Origin: Pseudomonas sp. CFII64 | Lineage (GTDB): Bacteria; Pseudomonadota; Gammaproteobacteria; Pseudomonadales; Pseudomonadaceae | Reading direction: 5' to 3' | Assembly: GCF_000416235.1 (NCBI RefSeq) | Contig: NZ_ATLO01000031.1 | Span: 1-64,000 of the forward strand | Length of the DNA: 64,000 nucleotides | In this document: piece after piece, positions 1 through 8,823 of the stretch | How positions within the stretch are numbered: position 1 is the first letter of the stretch | How the letters are laid out: each line of letters starts with the position of its first letter | Program-made: the position numbers and the translations under genes | Notes under the pieces: generated by a model | What the model was told of the DNA's origin: nothing | What the model saw: only the letters and a program-made list of their open reading frames with translations | The model's database searches: none

Positions 1-25
1 CTTCCCGGACAAGTCCGGTCCTACC
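1..25. repeat. REP palindrome (GTAGGACCGG family)
   Basis: The window opens with an extragenic palindrome whose reverse strand reads GGTAGGACCGGACTTGTCCG and onward. The same core recurs at 51678-51702, and a related one at 7322-7350 and 61279-61367. This is the REP type common between genes in Pseudomonas. It lies just beyond the 3' end of the first minus-strand gene. Confidence 0.8.
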
Positions 26-59
26 GAGCCAGCACAGCTGCGGCATTAATGAATGCCGG

Positions 60-857
60 TCACCGATGCGTCGCAATCCAGATCAGCAACCCTGCCTGGA
101 ATACCGCGAAGGTCACCAGGCAGGCAATCGTGAAGCGCAAGCCGCTGTCCTCACGCTTGTATTTGCTCACCCGGTCTTCGTGCTGGCGTATCAGCACTTC
201 CTGCTCGATCATTTTTTTCTCGGCGTTCTCCAGCATTTGCGAGGCTTCGAGGATTTCGATGATCTGAATTTTTTCGATATTCCAGGTGCTGTGCAGATTG
301 CCGACCTGGACATCCTTGACGCTGCCTTTCATATGCTGGGCATCGGCGTAGGCGACTTCAAAGCCCTGGGTACGCAAAAAGTGGTCGCGGCGCAGTCGGG
401 TGTCTTCGTTCAGGCCGTCTTTGCTGGCCAGGGCTACGCTTTCAATCTTGTAGGTGGACCATTTTTTCTGCGCCCAAAGAATGCCTTGGGCGGCCAGGAA
501 GCGACCGATGCCGCGATTCCACGGTTCGATCTGCAGGCCGGAATCAGGGCCCATACGGACCAGGCGCTTTTCGTGATCGACCCACACGTCCAGATGATTT
601 TGTTCGCGCCGGACCCGTTGTCCTGGCAGCTGGATGGCCAGGCGCAGCAGGCTCAGCTCCTTGCTGTGGCGTTCGGCGCGACCGAACTGGACGAAGCGCA
701 GTGGGCGGGCGCCGGTCGCCCGGTCAGTCGGCAGCGGTGCCAACCGCAACATCAGGAAGGTTTCCGGCTGAACCTCTTCCCACGGCTGCGCCACCGCCGG
801 TACCTCAGCAGTGTCGGTTTTTTCCGCAACAGTGTTCAGAGCATTCGTTTCAGTCAT
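60..857 (-). CDS. Tail-anchored membrane protein of unknown function
   Basis: I do not recognise the family. The 265-residue product has an acidic, Pro-rich N terminus (about 1-35), a soluble middle, and a charged, probably coiled-coil stretch around 190-235 (ILEASQMLENAEKKMIEQEV). A single hydrophobic segment near 242-262 (FTIACLVTFAVFQAGLLIW) is followed by only a few residues, so the body should face the cytoplasm on a C-terminal anchor. The start ATG has a purine-rich GGCGGAA directly before it. It is the last of two minus-strand genes and is 127 bp from the hydrolase gene behind it. Coding character is good along its whole length. Confidence 0.75.
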   Translation of the reverse strand: MTETNALNTVAEKTDTAEVPAVAQPWEEVQPETFLMLRLAPLPTDRATGARPLRFVQFGRAERHSKELSLLRLAIQLPGQRVRREQNHLDVWVDHEKRLVRMGPDSGLQIEPWNRGIGRFLAAQGILWAQKKWSTYKIESVALASKDGLNEDTRLRRDHFLRTQGFEVAYADAQHMKGSVKDVQVGNLHSTWNIEKIQIIEILEASQMLENAEKKMIEQEVLIRQHEDRVSKYKREDSGLRFTIACLVTFAVFQAGLLIWIATHR

Positions 858-984
858 TTCCGCCGATCCTGTCCAAGATCACTATGTCGCCAGCACAGTT
901 ATGCAAACACGCTGCCAGTAGCACCCTATCGGCCGTTTTTGCCAGTCCTGAAGGGTGTTTCGCGTGTAATGGCGTCAAAAGTGC

Positions 985-1944
985 TCAAGCGGCGGGCAGG
1001 GCGGCGATGAAACGCAGAATGCGCGTGGTCAATTCGCTGGCCAGCGGCAACTGCGGATCTTTGTACGAGGCCAGCTGGCGTTTGATGTCGTTGGGCACGA
1101 TGCGCAGCACGTGGTTCATGCCATCGATCAAAGCCAGTTCAGCATCAGGCTTGGCTTGCTGCAAAAGCTGCGCGTCGCCCACGCCGACCTGGATGTCGTG
1201 ACGCCCCTGAATGATCAGCGCCGGAACCTGCAACTTGCCGAAGGCAGCGGCCGGATCCTGGCGGAACAGCGAGGTCAGGTACGGCTGCACGCTGGGCCGA
1301 AATACCACCTCCAGCTCGGCGGGCACATCGTCGTCGGTCTTGCCGGCCTTGATTTCATCGATCAGCTGATTGCTGCGCGCCAGCAGCGCAGGCGGCAGAC
1401 GGTACTGAAGCTGTTCGCGCAGCACCTGGTCAACCGGGCGACCGGTGCCGGCCACGGAAATCACGGCAGCGGCGCCGGCTTTCTCGGCAGCCAGCGAGGC
1501 AACCAGCGCGCCTTCGCTGTGGCCCAGCAAAATCAACTGGCCCAGGCGTGGATCAGCCTTGAGCTTGCGACCCCAGGCCTCGGCATCCGCCACATAGCCT
1601 TCGATGCTCAGGTTGCGTTCGTCCGGTGTGGCCGGTTTGCTGGCGGCGATCCCGCGCTTGTCGTAACGCACGCTGGCAATATTGTGTTTGGCGAGGATGC
1701 GCGCCAGACGTTTCATGCTGTCGTTGCGCCCACCATCGGGGTTGTTGCCGTCTCTGTCCGTCGGGCCGGAGCCTGCAATGATCAGTACCACCGGCACTGG
1801 CGCTGCGGATTTGGGCAGCAGCAAGGTGCCAAACAGTTCACCGGAACCGGTGTCGAGACTGATCGGACGTTGCAGGACAACTGGTTCGCCAGCGTAGGCA
1901 AGCCCGGTGAGCAAGGGAAGTATCAAGGCAATAACTCTTAACAT
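985..1944 (-). CDS. Secreted alpha/beta hydrolase
   Basis: A serine hydrolase of the alpha/beta fold, probably periplasmic. I chose the ATG at 1944 because it begins a clear signal peptide (MLRVIALILPLLTGLAYAG, cleavage expected after AYA); the reading frame is open further upstream but that part overlaps aroC antisense and has no signal. The nucleophile elbow is GHSEG, the acid is probably the Asp in QGRHD, and the base is the His in GMNH near the C terminus. The 319-residue length fits single-domain esterase/peptidase-like hydrolases of the YqiA/BAAT-like group. The substrate cannot be told from sequence. It diverges from aroC, sharing about 160 bp of upstream region. Confidence 0.85.
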   Translation of the reverse strand: MLRVIALILPLLTGLAYAGEPVVLQRPISLDTGSGELFGTLLLPKSAAPVPVVLIIAGSGPTDRDGNNPDGGRNDSMKRLARILAKHNIASVRYDKRGIAASKPATPDERNLSIEGYVADAEAWGRKLKADPRLGQLILLGHSEGALVASLAAEKAGAAAVISVAGTGRPVDQVLREQLQYRLPPALLARSNQLIDEIKAGKTDDDVPAELEVVFRPSVQPYLTSLFRQDPAAAFGKLQVPALIIQGRHDIQVGVGDAQLLQQAKPDAELALIDGMNHVLRIVPNDIKRQLASYKDPQLPLASELTTRILRFIAALPAA

Positions 1945-2104
1945 CGTTGGGCCACTATCTGTTTGGGTGCCGATTGGACGCGGCCAGACGAATAAGGTTC
2001 GAGGATGAACTACACGACCAGCCTGCGTATACTGGCGCGCCTGGTTTTTATTGATCTGGTTTTTCTCGATCTCGCTTTTTTCGCTGACTTCTCGGAGCGC
2101 CCGC

Positions 2105-3196
2105 ATGTCCGGCAACACTTTCGGCAAGCTGTTCACTGTCACCACCGCTGGCGAAAGCCATGGCCCGGCGCTGGTTGCTATCGTTGACGGCTGCCCGCCG
2201 GGCCTTGAGCTGTCGCTGCAAGACCTGCAACGTGACCTCGACCGGCGCAAGCCCGGCACCAGCCGTCACACCACCCAGCGTCAGGAAGCCGACGAGGTGG
2301 AAATCCTCTCAGGTGTCTTCGAAGGCAAGACCACAGGGGCGTCCATTGGCTTGCTGATTCGCAACACCGATCAGAAGTCCAAGGACTATTCGGCGATTCA
2401 GGACCTGTTCCGCCCGGCCCATGCCGATTACACCTATCACCATAAATATGGCATTCGCGACTACCGTGGCGGCGGTCGCAGCTCGGCGCGGGAAACCGCC
2501 ATGCGCGTCGCGGCCGGCGCCATCGCCAAGAAATACCTGGCGAGCCTGGGCATCGTGGTGCGCGGTTACATGAGCCAGCTGGGCCCGATCGACATTCCGT
2601 TCAAAACCTGGGACTCGGTTGAGGACAACGCCTTTTTCTGCCCCGACCCGGACAAAGTCCCGGAGCTGGAAGCCTATATGGACCAGCTGCGTCGCGATCA
2701 GGATTCAGTCGGCGCGAAGATTACCGTGGTCGCCGAAGGCGTGATGCCGGGGCTGGGCGAGCCGATCTTTGATCGTCTGGATGCCGAGCTGGCCCACGCG
2801 CTGATGAGCATCAATGCCGTCAAGGGCGTCGAGATCGGCGCCGGTTTTGCCTGTGTCGCCCAACGCGGCACCGAGCATCGCGACGAACTGACACCTGAAG
2901 GTTTCCTCTCCAACAATGCCGGCGGCATTCTGGGCGGCATTTCTTCCGGGCAACCCATTGTTGCGCATCTGGCGCTGAAGCCGACTTCCAGCATCACCAC
3001 GCCGGGACGTTCCATCGACGTCAACGGCAATCCGGTGGATGTGATCACCAAGGGTCGTCATGACCCGTGCGTCGGCATTCGCGCCACGCCGATTGCCGAG
3101 GCGATGATGGCCATCGTGTTGCTGGACCACTTGCTGCGCCATCGCGGGCAAAACGCCGGTGTGCAGGTCAGCACGCCTGTGCTGGGTCAGCTCTGA
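2105..3196 (+). CDS. aroC: Chorismate synthase
   Basis: Catalyses the last shikimate-pathway step, conversion of EPSP to chorismate with reduced FMN, in the cytoplasm. The product is 363 residues, the usual bacterial length. Family signatures are present: [20 protein letters not shown] near the N terminus, [13 protein letters not shown] around 125-137 and GGISSGQP in the C-terminal half. An in-frame extension to 2051 is hydrophobic and not family-like, so the ATG at 2105 is taken as the start. The next gene, an MFS transporter, begins 6 bp after the stop, so the two are probably cotranscribed. Confidence 0.98.
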   Translation: MSGNTFGKLFTVTTAGESHGPALVAIVDGCPPGLELSLQDLQRDLDRRKPGTSRHTTQRQEADEVEILSGVFEGKTTGASIGLLIRNTDQKSKDYSAIQDLFRPAHADYTYHHKYGIRDYRGGGRSSARETAMRVAAGAIAKKYLASLGIVVRGYMSQLGPIDIPFKTWDSVEDNAFFCPDPDKVPELEAYMDQLRRDQDSVGAKITVVAEGVMPGLGEPIFDRLDAELAHALMSINAVKGVEIGAGFACVAQRGTEHRDELTPEGFLSNNAGGILGGISSGQPIVAHLALKPTSSITTPGRSIDVNGNPVDVITKGRHDPCVGIRATPIAEAMMAIVLLDHLLRHRGQNAGVQVSTPVLGQL

Positions 3197-3202
3197 TGAT
3201 CA

Positions 3203-4396
3203 ATGGCGCCGCTGCCAGCGCAGCCTGCTAGCGTGGCGCCAGTTTCGGCCGGGCCGCTGCCGTATTGGCGGCTATCCAGTTTCTACCTGTTCTACTTCGC
3301 CTTGCTCGGCTCCACGGCGCCGTATCTGGCGCTGTATTTTCATCACCTGGGTTTCTCCAGCGCGCGGATTGGCGAGCTGGTGGCAATCCCCATGCTGATG
3401 CGCTGTATCGCGCCCAATATCTGGGGCTGGCTCGGCGATTACACCGGACGCCGCCTGACCATCGTGCGCTTCGGCGCAGTCTGCACGCTGCTGACGTTTT
3501 CGCTGATTCTGTTCGACAAAAGCTATGCCTGGCTGGCGATGGTCATGGCGTTGCACGCCTTCTTCTGGCACGCAGTATTACCGCAGTTCGAAGTCATTAC
3601 CCTGGCGCACCTGCAAGGGCAAACTTCACGCTACAGCCAGATTCGCCTCTGGGGTTCAGTGGGCTTCATTCTCGCCGTGGTCGCCTTGGGCAGGCTTTTT
3701 GAAGGGTTCAGCCTCGACCTTTATCCCCAGGCTTTGCTGGTGATCCTGCTCGGTATTGTCGCCAGCAGTTGGTGGGTGCCCAATGCCCAGCCGGTGCTTT
3801 CGGCCGCGCGCCTGGGCGCCGGAGGTTTTTTCCGGCAACTGACCCGGCCCGGGGTGCTGGCGTTTTATGTCAGCGTCGGGCTGATGCAGTTGAGCCACGG
3901 CCCGTATTACACCTTCCTGACCCTGCACCTCGAAAGCCTGGGTTACAGTCGCGGCATCATCGGTCTGCTCTGGTCCGTGGGCGTGGTGGCTGAAGTGCTG
4001 ATGTTCATGGCCATGAGCCGGATGCTGAAGCGTTTTACTGTGCGTCAGGTGTTGCTGGCGAGTTTCCTGCTGGCAGCATTGCGCTGGGTGTTGCTGGGAA
4101 GTTTTGCCGAATATTTAGGCGTGCTGCTGGTTGCTCAACTCATGCATGCAGCGACGTTCGGCAGTTTTCACGCCGCTGCCATTCATTTCGTGCAACGTAG
4201 TTTCGGGCCGCAACAACAAGGTCAGGGTCAGGCGCTTTATGCGGCGTTGTCCGGCACCGGCGGCGCGTTGGGGGCTTTGTATGCAGGCTACAGCTGGAAT
4301 CTGCTGGGCCCGGGCTGGACGTTCAGCATCGCCGGCATTGCGGCATTGGCCGCCGCCGTCATCACAGGATCAAGAATGAAAGAGGAGCGCGCATGA
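3203..4396 (+). CDS. MFS transporter, nucleoside/phenylpropionate-permease-like
   Basis: An inner-membrane major facilitator of 397 residues with about 12 hydrophobic segments. The first begins after a short Pro/Ala-rich tail (PYWRLSSFYLFYFALLGST), and the loop motif GDYTGRR after TM2 matches the MFS loop-2/3 signature. It resembles the MFS_1-like group that includes HcaT. Substrate is unknown. It starts 6 bp after aroC and its stop overlaps the mtnB start by 4 bp (ATGA), so it is translationally coupled to methionine salvage and might move a sulfur-containing nucleoside product, though that is only inference. A GTG at 3232 is a possible shorter start. Confidence 0.85.
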   Translation: MAPLPAQPASVAPVSAGPLPYWRLSSFYLFYFALLGSTAPYLALYFHHLGFSSARIGELVAIPMLMRCIAPNIWGWLGDYTGRRLTIVRFGAVCTLLTFSLILFDKSYAWLAMVMALHAFFWHAVLPQFEVITLAHLQGQTSRYSQIRLWGSVGFILAVVALGRLFEGFSLDLYPQALLVILLGIVASSWWVPNAQPVLSAARLGAGGFFRQLTRPGVLAFYVSVGLMQLSHGPYYTFLTLHLESLGYSRGIIGLLWSVGVVAEVLMFMAMSRMLKRFTVRQVLLASFLLAALRWVLLGSFAEYLGVLLVAQLMHAATFGSFHAAAIHFVQRSFGPQQQGQGQALYAALSGTGGALGALYAGYSWNLLGPGWTFSIAGIAALAAAVITGSRMKEERA

Positions 4397-5007
4397 GCCG
4401 CGAACAGCTAAGCCAGGCAATTATTAACGCCGGGCGCTTTTTATATGCGCGGGGCTGGTCGCCCGCCACCAGCAGCAATTATTCCGCGCGACTGAGCGCC
4501 ACCGAAGTGCTGCTGACCGTTTCCGGCAAGCACAAGGGCGAGCTGGGGCCGGACGACGTGTTGGCGACCGACCTGGCCGGCATCAGCCTGGAACCGGGCA
4601 AGAAGCCTTCAGCGGAAACCCTGCTGCATACTCAGCTTTACAGCTGCAGGCCGGACGTCGGCGCGGTGCTGCACACCCATTCGGTGAACGCTACGGTATT
4701 GTCTCGTCTCACCGCTGCCGATCATCTGGTGTTCGAGGACTACGAGCTGCAAAAGGCCTTCAGCGGCGTCGTCACTCATGAATCCCGGGTTGTGGTGCCG
4801 ATCTTCGACAACGATCAGGACATCGCCCGACTGGCCGCCAGGGTCCAGCCCTGGCTCGATGCCCATCCAGACTGCGCCGGTTATCTGATTCGCGGCCACG
4901 GTCTGTATACCTGGGGTGCGCGAATGAGCGATGCGTTGCGTCAGATCGAAGCGTTCGAGTTTCTGTTTGAATGCGAGCTGAAAACCCTGGCGATATTGAA
5001 TCGATAA
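4393..5007 (+). CDS. mtnB: Methylthioribulose-1-phosphate dehydratase
   Basis: Class II aldolase-fold zinc enzyme that dehydrates 5-methylthioribulose 1-phosphate to the diketo intermediate in methionine salvage. The 204-residue length is normal for MtnB. The metal-binding HTH sits in AVLHTHSVNATVLSR, with a further His in IRGHGLYTWG, and a conserved acidic stretch FEDYELQKAF lies between. It overlaps the upstream transporter by ATGA. mtnD and mtnC follow in pathway-related order. mtnA and mtnP/mtnK are not in the window. Confidence 0.95.
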   Translation: MSREQLSQAIINAGRFLYARGWSPATSSNYSARLSATEVLLTVSGKHKGELGPDDVLATDLAGISLEPGKKPSAETLLHTQLYSCRPDVGAVLHTHSVNATVLSRLTAADHLVFEDYELQKAFSGVVTHESRVVVPIFDNDQDIARLAARVQPWLDAHPDCAGYLIRGHGLYTWGARMSDALRQIEAFEFLFECELKTLAILNR

Positions 5008-5085
5008 CAGATTTACCCGCAGCGGCCTGGCGTTCTCATTATTAAAATCCGCCGCAGGGTTCACCAAAAACCGAGGAATTGCCCC

Positions 5086-5634
5086 ATGAGCAGCCTGTTC
5101 GTTTATCACGAGTCCAGCCCTGACCAGCCCAACAAAGTCCTGACCCACGTCGAAGACATCGCCTCGACCCTGGCCGAACACGGCGTCGGTTTTGATCGTT
5201 GGCAGGCGGCCACGCCCATTACGCCCGGTGCCACCCAGGAAGAAGTCATCAGTGCCTATCGGGTGCAGATCGACAAGCTGATGACCGAACGGGGCTATGT
5301 CACTGTCGACGTGATCAGCCTCAACAGTGACCATCCGCAAAAAGCCGAACTGCGCGCCAAATTCCTCGACGAACATCGTCATGGGGAAGACGAAGTAAGA
5401 TTTTTCGTTGCTGGTCGTGGGCTGTTTACGTTGCACATCGACGACTATGTCTATGCCGTACTGTGCGAAAAGAACGACCTGATCTCCGTTCCGGCGGGCA
5501 CCCGGCATTGGTTCGACATGGGCGAGAACCCGCATTTCGTGGCCATTCGCCTGTTCAACAATCCGGAAGGCTGGGTCGCCAACTTCACCGGCGAAAGCAT
5601 CGCCCGCAGCTTTCCCCAGCTCGACGATTTATAG
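5086..5634 (+). CDS. mtnD: Acireductone dioxygenase
   Basis: Cupin enzyme that oxidises the acireductone 1,2-dihydroxy-3-keto-5-methylthiopentene. With Fe2+ it gives the methionine precursor KMTB; with Ni2+ an off-pathway product. The 182-residue product shows the metal signature H-x-H-x4-E in EHRHGEDEVRF (near 97-107) and the second histidine in AGTRHWFDMG. A good ribosome site (CCGAGGAATTGCCCC) precedes the ATG. It lies 78 bp after mtnB and 12 bp before mtnC. Confidence 0.97.
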   Translation: MSSLFVYHESSPDQPNKVLTHVEDIASTLAEHGVGFDRWQAATPITPGATQEEVISAYRVQIDKLMTERGYVTVDVISLNSDHPQKAELRAKFLDEHRHGEDEVRFFVAGRGLFTLHIDDYVYAVLCEKNDLISVPAGTRHWFDMGENPHFVAIRLFNNPEGWVANFTGESIARSFPQLDDL

Positions 5635-5646
5635 GACCGGATACCG

Positions 5647-6330
5647 ATGACGATTAAAGCTGTCCTGACCGATATCGAAGGCACTACCAGCGCCGTAAGT
5701 TTTGTCCTGGAAGTGCTGTTCCCTTTCGCCGCGAAACATCTGCCGGACTTCGTGCTCCAGCACGCCACCGAGCCTGCCGTTGCCGCGCAGTTGCAAGCGG
5801 TGCGCGCCGACAGCAACGAGCCGGATGCTTCGGTGGAGCAGGTTGTCGAAATCCTGCTGCAATGGATCGCCGAGGACCGCAAAGCCACGCCGCTCAAAGC
5901 GTTGCAAGGTATGGTCTGGGAGCAGGGCTACAAGGCCGGTCAGCTCAAGGGTCACGTCTATCCCGACGCCGTGGAAGCACTCAGGCGCTGGTATCAGGAA
6001 GGCTACGCGCTGTACGTTTATTCGTCCGGGTCGATTCAGGCGCAGCAACTGATTTTCGGCTGTTCTGAGGCGGGCGATTTGTCCGGGCTGTTCAGTGGCT
6101 ATTTCGATACCACTTCCGGCGCCAAGCGCGATCCGCAGTCCTACAAGAATATTACCGCCGCCATCGGCTTGCCTCCCGAGCAAATCGTGTTTCTGTCCGA
6201 CATCGTCGAGGAGCTGGACGCCGCACAGGCTGCCGGTATGCAGACCTGTGGCCTGCTTCGTAATGGTGGGGAACTGGTCGGGCACAGCAACGTTGCCAGT
6301 TTCGCCGTGATTGATCTGACCCGCTTCTGA
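5647..6330 (+). CDS. mtnC: Enolase-phosphatase E1
   Basis: HAD-family bifunctional enolase/phosphatase that turns 2,3-diketo-5-methylthiopentyl-1-phosphate into the acireductone used by MtnD. The 227-residue product has motif I as LTDIEGTTS at the N terminus, a motif II Ser in YVYSSGS, the lysine in GAKRDPQSY and the motif III acidic pair in [12 protein letters not shown]. It lies 12 bp after mtnD, at the end of the aroC-MFS-mtnBDC run. No strong terminator is visible directly after it. Confidence 0.97.
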   Translation: MTIKAVLTDIEGTTSAVSFVLEVLFPFAAKHLPDFVLQHATEPAVAAQLQAVRADSNEPDASVEQVVEILLQWIAEDRKATPLKALQGMVWEQGYKAGQLKGHVYPDAVEALRRWYQEGYALYVYSSGSIQAQQLIFGCSEAGDLSGLFSGYFDTTSGAKRDPQSYKNITAAIGLPPEQIVFLSDIVEELDAAQAAGMQTCGLLRNGGELVGHSNVASFAVIDLTRF

Positions 6331-6595
6331 TTGCTTTTCCCCCGGAAGTCGCGGGCCGCAACCGCGACTGCCGTCAGTAAAATCGCCTGCCTCGTTAGTT
6401 ATCCGCAGAACTTTAGTCAGTCTTTTCTGAATGCGCTGTGGGACGCAGCCTTGATATAAGTCGGCGATGACTGTTTGTTTCCGCTTTGGCTTTTCAGCGC
6501 GTTTATTCGTGTAGTTTTTGCCCATCCAGCCATCGCCGATCAATATTGCTTGAACACCATAAAACAGTGGCCGGCTGGATAAGGAGCTAGCCACG

Positions 6596-7318
6596 ATGGA
6601 AACTGCCAAGTCACGAAACGCGAATCTCGATCCGCTCATCCAGCAAATGGTCAGCAGCATTACCGAGCTGGACAGCGAGTTTGCGATTGAAAGTGCATTG
6701 ATCTGGTTGCGACGCCAATGTAATTGCGAACGGGCACTGTTTTATCAGTTCCGGGGTTCGATGCTGCTGACCATTGTGACGTCCAATGTCGACAGCAACT
6801 GGCGGCATATGTACCGCCGCAACCGAATGCTGCTGGAAGATCCGGTGGTCAGGTATTACCGGGAGCAACTGGGATTTCTCGACTGGCGCCAGGCATTCCA
6901 GTTAGATCCGCCGTCGAGCACCTACAGCGAGGCCGTTGCCAGTCATCAGCTGAATCCAGGTTGTTCTTATGGCTATAGCCACCAGGGTCAGGGCTTTCAG
7001 GGCGTGACCTCTATCTGCTCGCTAAACGGTTTGACCAGAAGCCTCACCGGTGCGGATAAATACTTGCTGTCCAGTCTGGTGCCGGTCCTGCACATGGTGG
7101 GCAGAGGCGCAAAATTACGATCCAGAGGGCTTAGCGAGAAGGAGATTGAAGTATTGGAATGGGTCAGGGAAGGCAAGACCACTTCCGAGATTGCATCGAT
7201 CCGGCAAATAGCCGCGCCAACCGTGAAGTATCACCTGAAGAGCATTTACAACAAACTGGGCGTTTCCAATCGCGCGCAGGCGGTAGGGGAGGCTTTGTCC
7301 CAAGGGATTATCAAGTAG
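6596..7318 (+). CDS. LuxR-type quorum-sensing regulator (LuxR solo)
   Basis: A 240-residue regulator with an N-terminal autoinducer-binding domain (about 20-165) and a C-terminal LuxR HTH (about 178-240; LSEKEIEVLEWVREGKTTSE). The six residues conserved in TraR/LuxR ligand pockets are all present at the right spacing: W69, Y73, D82, P83, W97 and G126. The three HTH landmarks E183, L187 and G193 are also kept, spaced exactly as E178/L182/G188 of TraR. No luxI-type synthase lies anywhere in the window, so it is a solo that may sense an acyl-homoserine lactone made elsewhere or by neighbours. AAGGAG precedes the ATG. Targets are unknown. Confidence 0.9.
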   Translation: METAKSRNANLDPLIQQMVSSITELDSEFAIESALIWLRRQCNCERALFYQFRGSMLLTIVTSNVDSNWRHMYRRNRMLLEDPVVRYYREQLGFLDWRQAFQLDPPSSTYSEAVASHQLNPGCSYGYSHQGQGFQGVTSICSLNGLTRSLTGADKYLLSSLVPVLHMVGRGAKLRSRGLSEKEIEVLEWVREGKTTSEIASIRQIAAPTVKYHLKSIYNKLGVSNRAQAVGEALSQGIIK

Positions 7319-7321
7319 GCC

Positions 7322-7350
7322 CGTAGGACCGGCTAAAGCCGGTCCTACGC
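7322..7350. repeat. REP palindrome
   Basis: A single near-perfect palindrome, CGTAGGACCGGCTAAAGCCG with its mirrored half, directly after the luxR solo stop codon. It belongs to the same REP family as the pair at 61279-61367. It could cap the luxR transcript, although no T-run follows it on the plus strand. Confidence 0.8.
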
Positions 7351-7351
7351 C

Positions 7352-7387
7352 AAAAAAAAGCCGCGAAAGCCTTTCGGCAGTCGCGGC
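7352..7387 (-). terminator. Rho-independent terminator of the DUF3509 gene
   Basis: Read on the minus strand, a GC-rich stem (GCCGCGA pairing with TCGCGGC, 7360-7387) is followed by eight T residues (7352-7359). It lies 70 bp beyond the stop of the minus-strand gene at 7457. Confidence 0.85.
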
Positions 7388-7456
7388 AAAAAAACAAAGG
7401 ATGAGAGAGCGGGTGAATCAGTACAGCGTGAATCGTGCAGTCGGCCTGACCAATAC

Positions 7457-7735
7457 TCAGCGAGTGTGGTAAGTCGGCAAATCAAAACGGTGTTGGCTTT
7501 GCAGCATCGAGATAGCCGGCAGTTCGCTGGCTTGTGCTGCGAGGTCGCGGCGAATGGCGCTGATTACCCATTCCAGCTGAACCGGAGTGTGGAGCTGCGC
7601 ATAGGACACGGAGCGACGGATCTGTTTGCCTTCACTGTTACGCAAAGAAAGAAGTACACCACCGTCAGGGCGGGCCTGAGTGGTTACGTCGAATTCGGAA
7701 AAGACGGAAGCGAATTTTTCTTGAATAAAAGTCAT
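7457..7735 (-). CDS. DUF3509 family protein
   Basis: A 92-residue cytoplasmic protein that fits the Pseudomonas DUF3509 family: an N-terminal beta-rich part (GGVLLSLRNSEGKQIRRSVS), then a helix resembling the family core (VQLEWVISAIRRDLAA). Function is unknown. The ATG at 7735 (MTFIQEKF) is chosen over that at 7750 because GGAG lies 9 nt before it, while 7750 has no convincing ribosome site. It is a monocistron ending in the terminator at 7352-7387. Confidence 0.85.
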   Translation of the reverse strand: MTFIQEKFASVFSEFDVTTQARPDGGVLLSLRNSEGKQIRRSVSYAQLHTPVQLEWVISAIRRDLAAQASELPAISMLQSQHRFDLPTYHTR

Positions 7736-8185
7736 GTCTAGCGGCTCCATTGCTCATGGGATAACAAGCTTGGAATTACTAGTGCAGTGACTGTGCCAGT
7801 ATTTGGATATAATTTTAGTCTTTTAAAATCAATGACTTACAAATTTATGACTTTTCGCGGCTCGTGCAATTTGCATGAAGGCCCATCGTGCATCCTGCAT
7901 TTTGCGGGTTTTTTCACGGTCGGGCGGGGCACGTGTGGAACTTAAGCGAAAATCCGGGTTCTGGCAGAACCGGCTGAAGGTGCGAATACACCTGCACGCT
8001 CTGACCACGTTTTTCGGGAATTATTCGAGCCCGCCAGAAAACTATTCCGTCTATTTATCAATGACCTTGATAGGCGGCTTTGCCTTGACCCGATTCGAAC
8101 GGCTGCGCACAGTTGCGGTCATTACCAGACAGCTGCCCTGAAACTTATTGATGCCGCGTGCGAACCGCCTGCGAGGAGATACTTG
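7736..8185. other. Gene-free spacer, AT-rich promoter region
   Basis: No convincing gene lies here. The part next to the DUF3509 start (7780-7860) is clearly AT-rich (for example TTTGGATATAATTTTAGTC) and is the likely divergent promoter region. An open frame at 7875-8141 has no ribosome site and poor coding character. Confidence 0.5.
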
Positions 8186-8722
8186 ATGTCAGATCCAACG
8201 ATGACACCTTCCGAACCTGTACGGATGACTGATGACGAAGCCCTCGAATTCGCCGAGCAGGTGTTTGACGTGGCCCGCCGTGGCGATGCGGTCATGCTCG
8301 ACAAGCTTCTTGAAAAAGGCCTGACACCGAACCTGCGTAACCACAAAGGCGACACGTTGTTGATGCTGGCCAGCTATCACGGCCATCAGGACGCCGTTCA
8401 GGTGTTGCTCAAACACCAGGCCGATCCTGAAATTCGTAACGACAACGGCCAGAGTCCGGTAGCGGGTGCTGCGTTCAAGGGCGACATGGCGGTCGTTAAA
8501 TTGCTCATTGAAGGTGGCGCCGACGTGGAGGGCGCTTCAGCAGACGGCCGCACTGCATTGATGATGGCGGCCATGTTCAATCGCACGGAAATCGTCGATT
8601 ACCTGATCAGCAAGGGTGCTAATCCTCACGTGCGGGACGCCAAAGGCGTAACTCCGTTGGCCGCTGCGCAAACCATGGGCGCGGCAGATACCGCCGCACA
8701 ATTGAGCAAACTCGCCGACTGA
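8186..8722 (+). CDS. Ankyrin-repeat protein
   Basis: A 178-residue soluble protein built almost entirely of ankyrin repeats, a protein-protein interaction scaffold. After an acidic N terminus the repeats run from about residue 35, each with the LLxxGAxx / DGxTxLMxAA pattern (GDTLLMLASYHGHQDAVQVL; DGRTALMMAAMFNRTEIVDY; GANPHVRDAKGVTPLAAA). GAGGAGAT lies 7 nt before the ATG at 8186; a TTG three bases earlier is less likely. No signal peptide is visible. In P. aeruginosa an ankyrin protein (AnkB) sits beside a catalase gene, but no catalase lies here. A terminator follows at 8761. Confidence 0.9.
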   Translation: MSDPTMTPSEPVRMTDDEALEFAEQVFDVARRGDAVMLDKLLEKGLTPNLRNHKGDTLLMLASYHGHQDAVQVLLKHQADPEIRNDNGQSPVAGAAFKGDMAVVKLLIEGGADVEGASADGRTALMMAAMFNRTEIVDYLISKGANPHVRDAKGVTPLAAAQTMGAADTAAQLSKLAD

Positions 8723-8760
8723 ATGCCAATGAGCTGAACTGATCTGCCCAACTGATATAG

Positions 8761-8803
8761 AGGCGCGCAGGATTTGCCGTTATCCTTCGCGCCTTTATTT
8801 TTG
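8761..8803 (+). terminator. Rho-independent terminator after the ankyrin gene
   Basis: The stem AGGCGCG / CGCGCCT, with an inner GGAT/ATCC helix, is followed by TTTATTTTT. It lies 38 bp after the ankyrin stop codon and just before the next gene. Confidence 0.8.
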
Positions 8804-8823
8804 CTTGTGATCAGGATCGCCCC

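Noticed and set aside
66..1010. A 314-codon open frame on the plus strand
   Set aside because: It is antisense to the membrane protein gene at 60-857, which has better codon use and a credible C-terminal anchor.
7875..8141. An 88-codon plus-strand frame in the spacer before the ankyrin gene
   Set aside because: No ribosome site, no motif, and basic low-complexity composition typical of chance frames.
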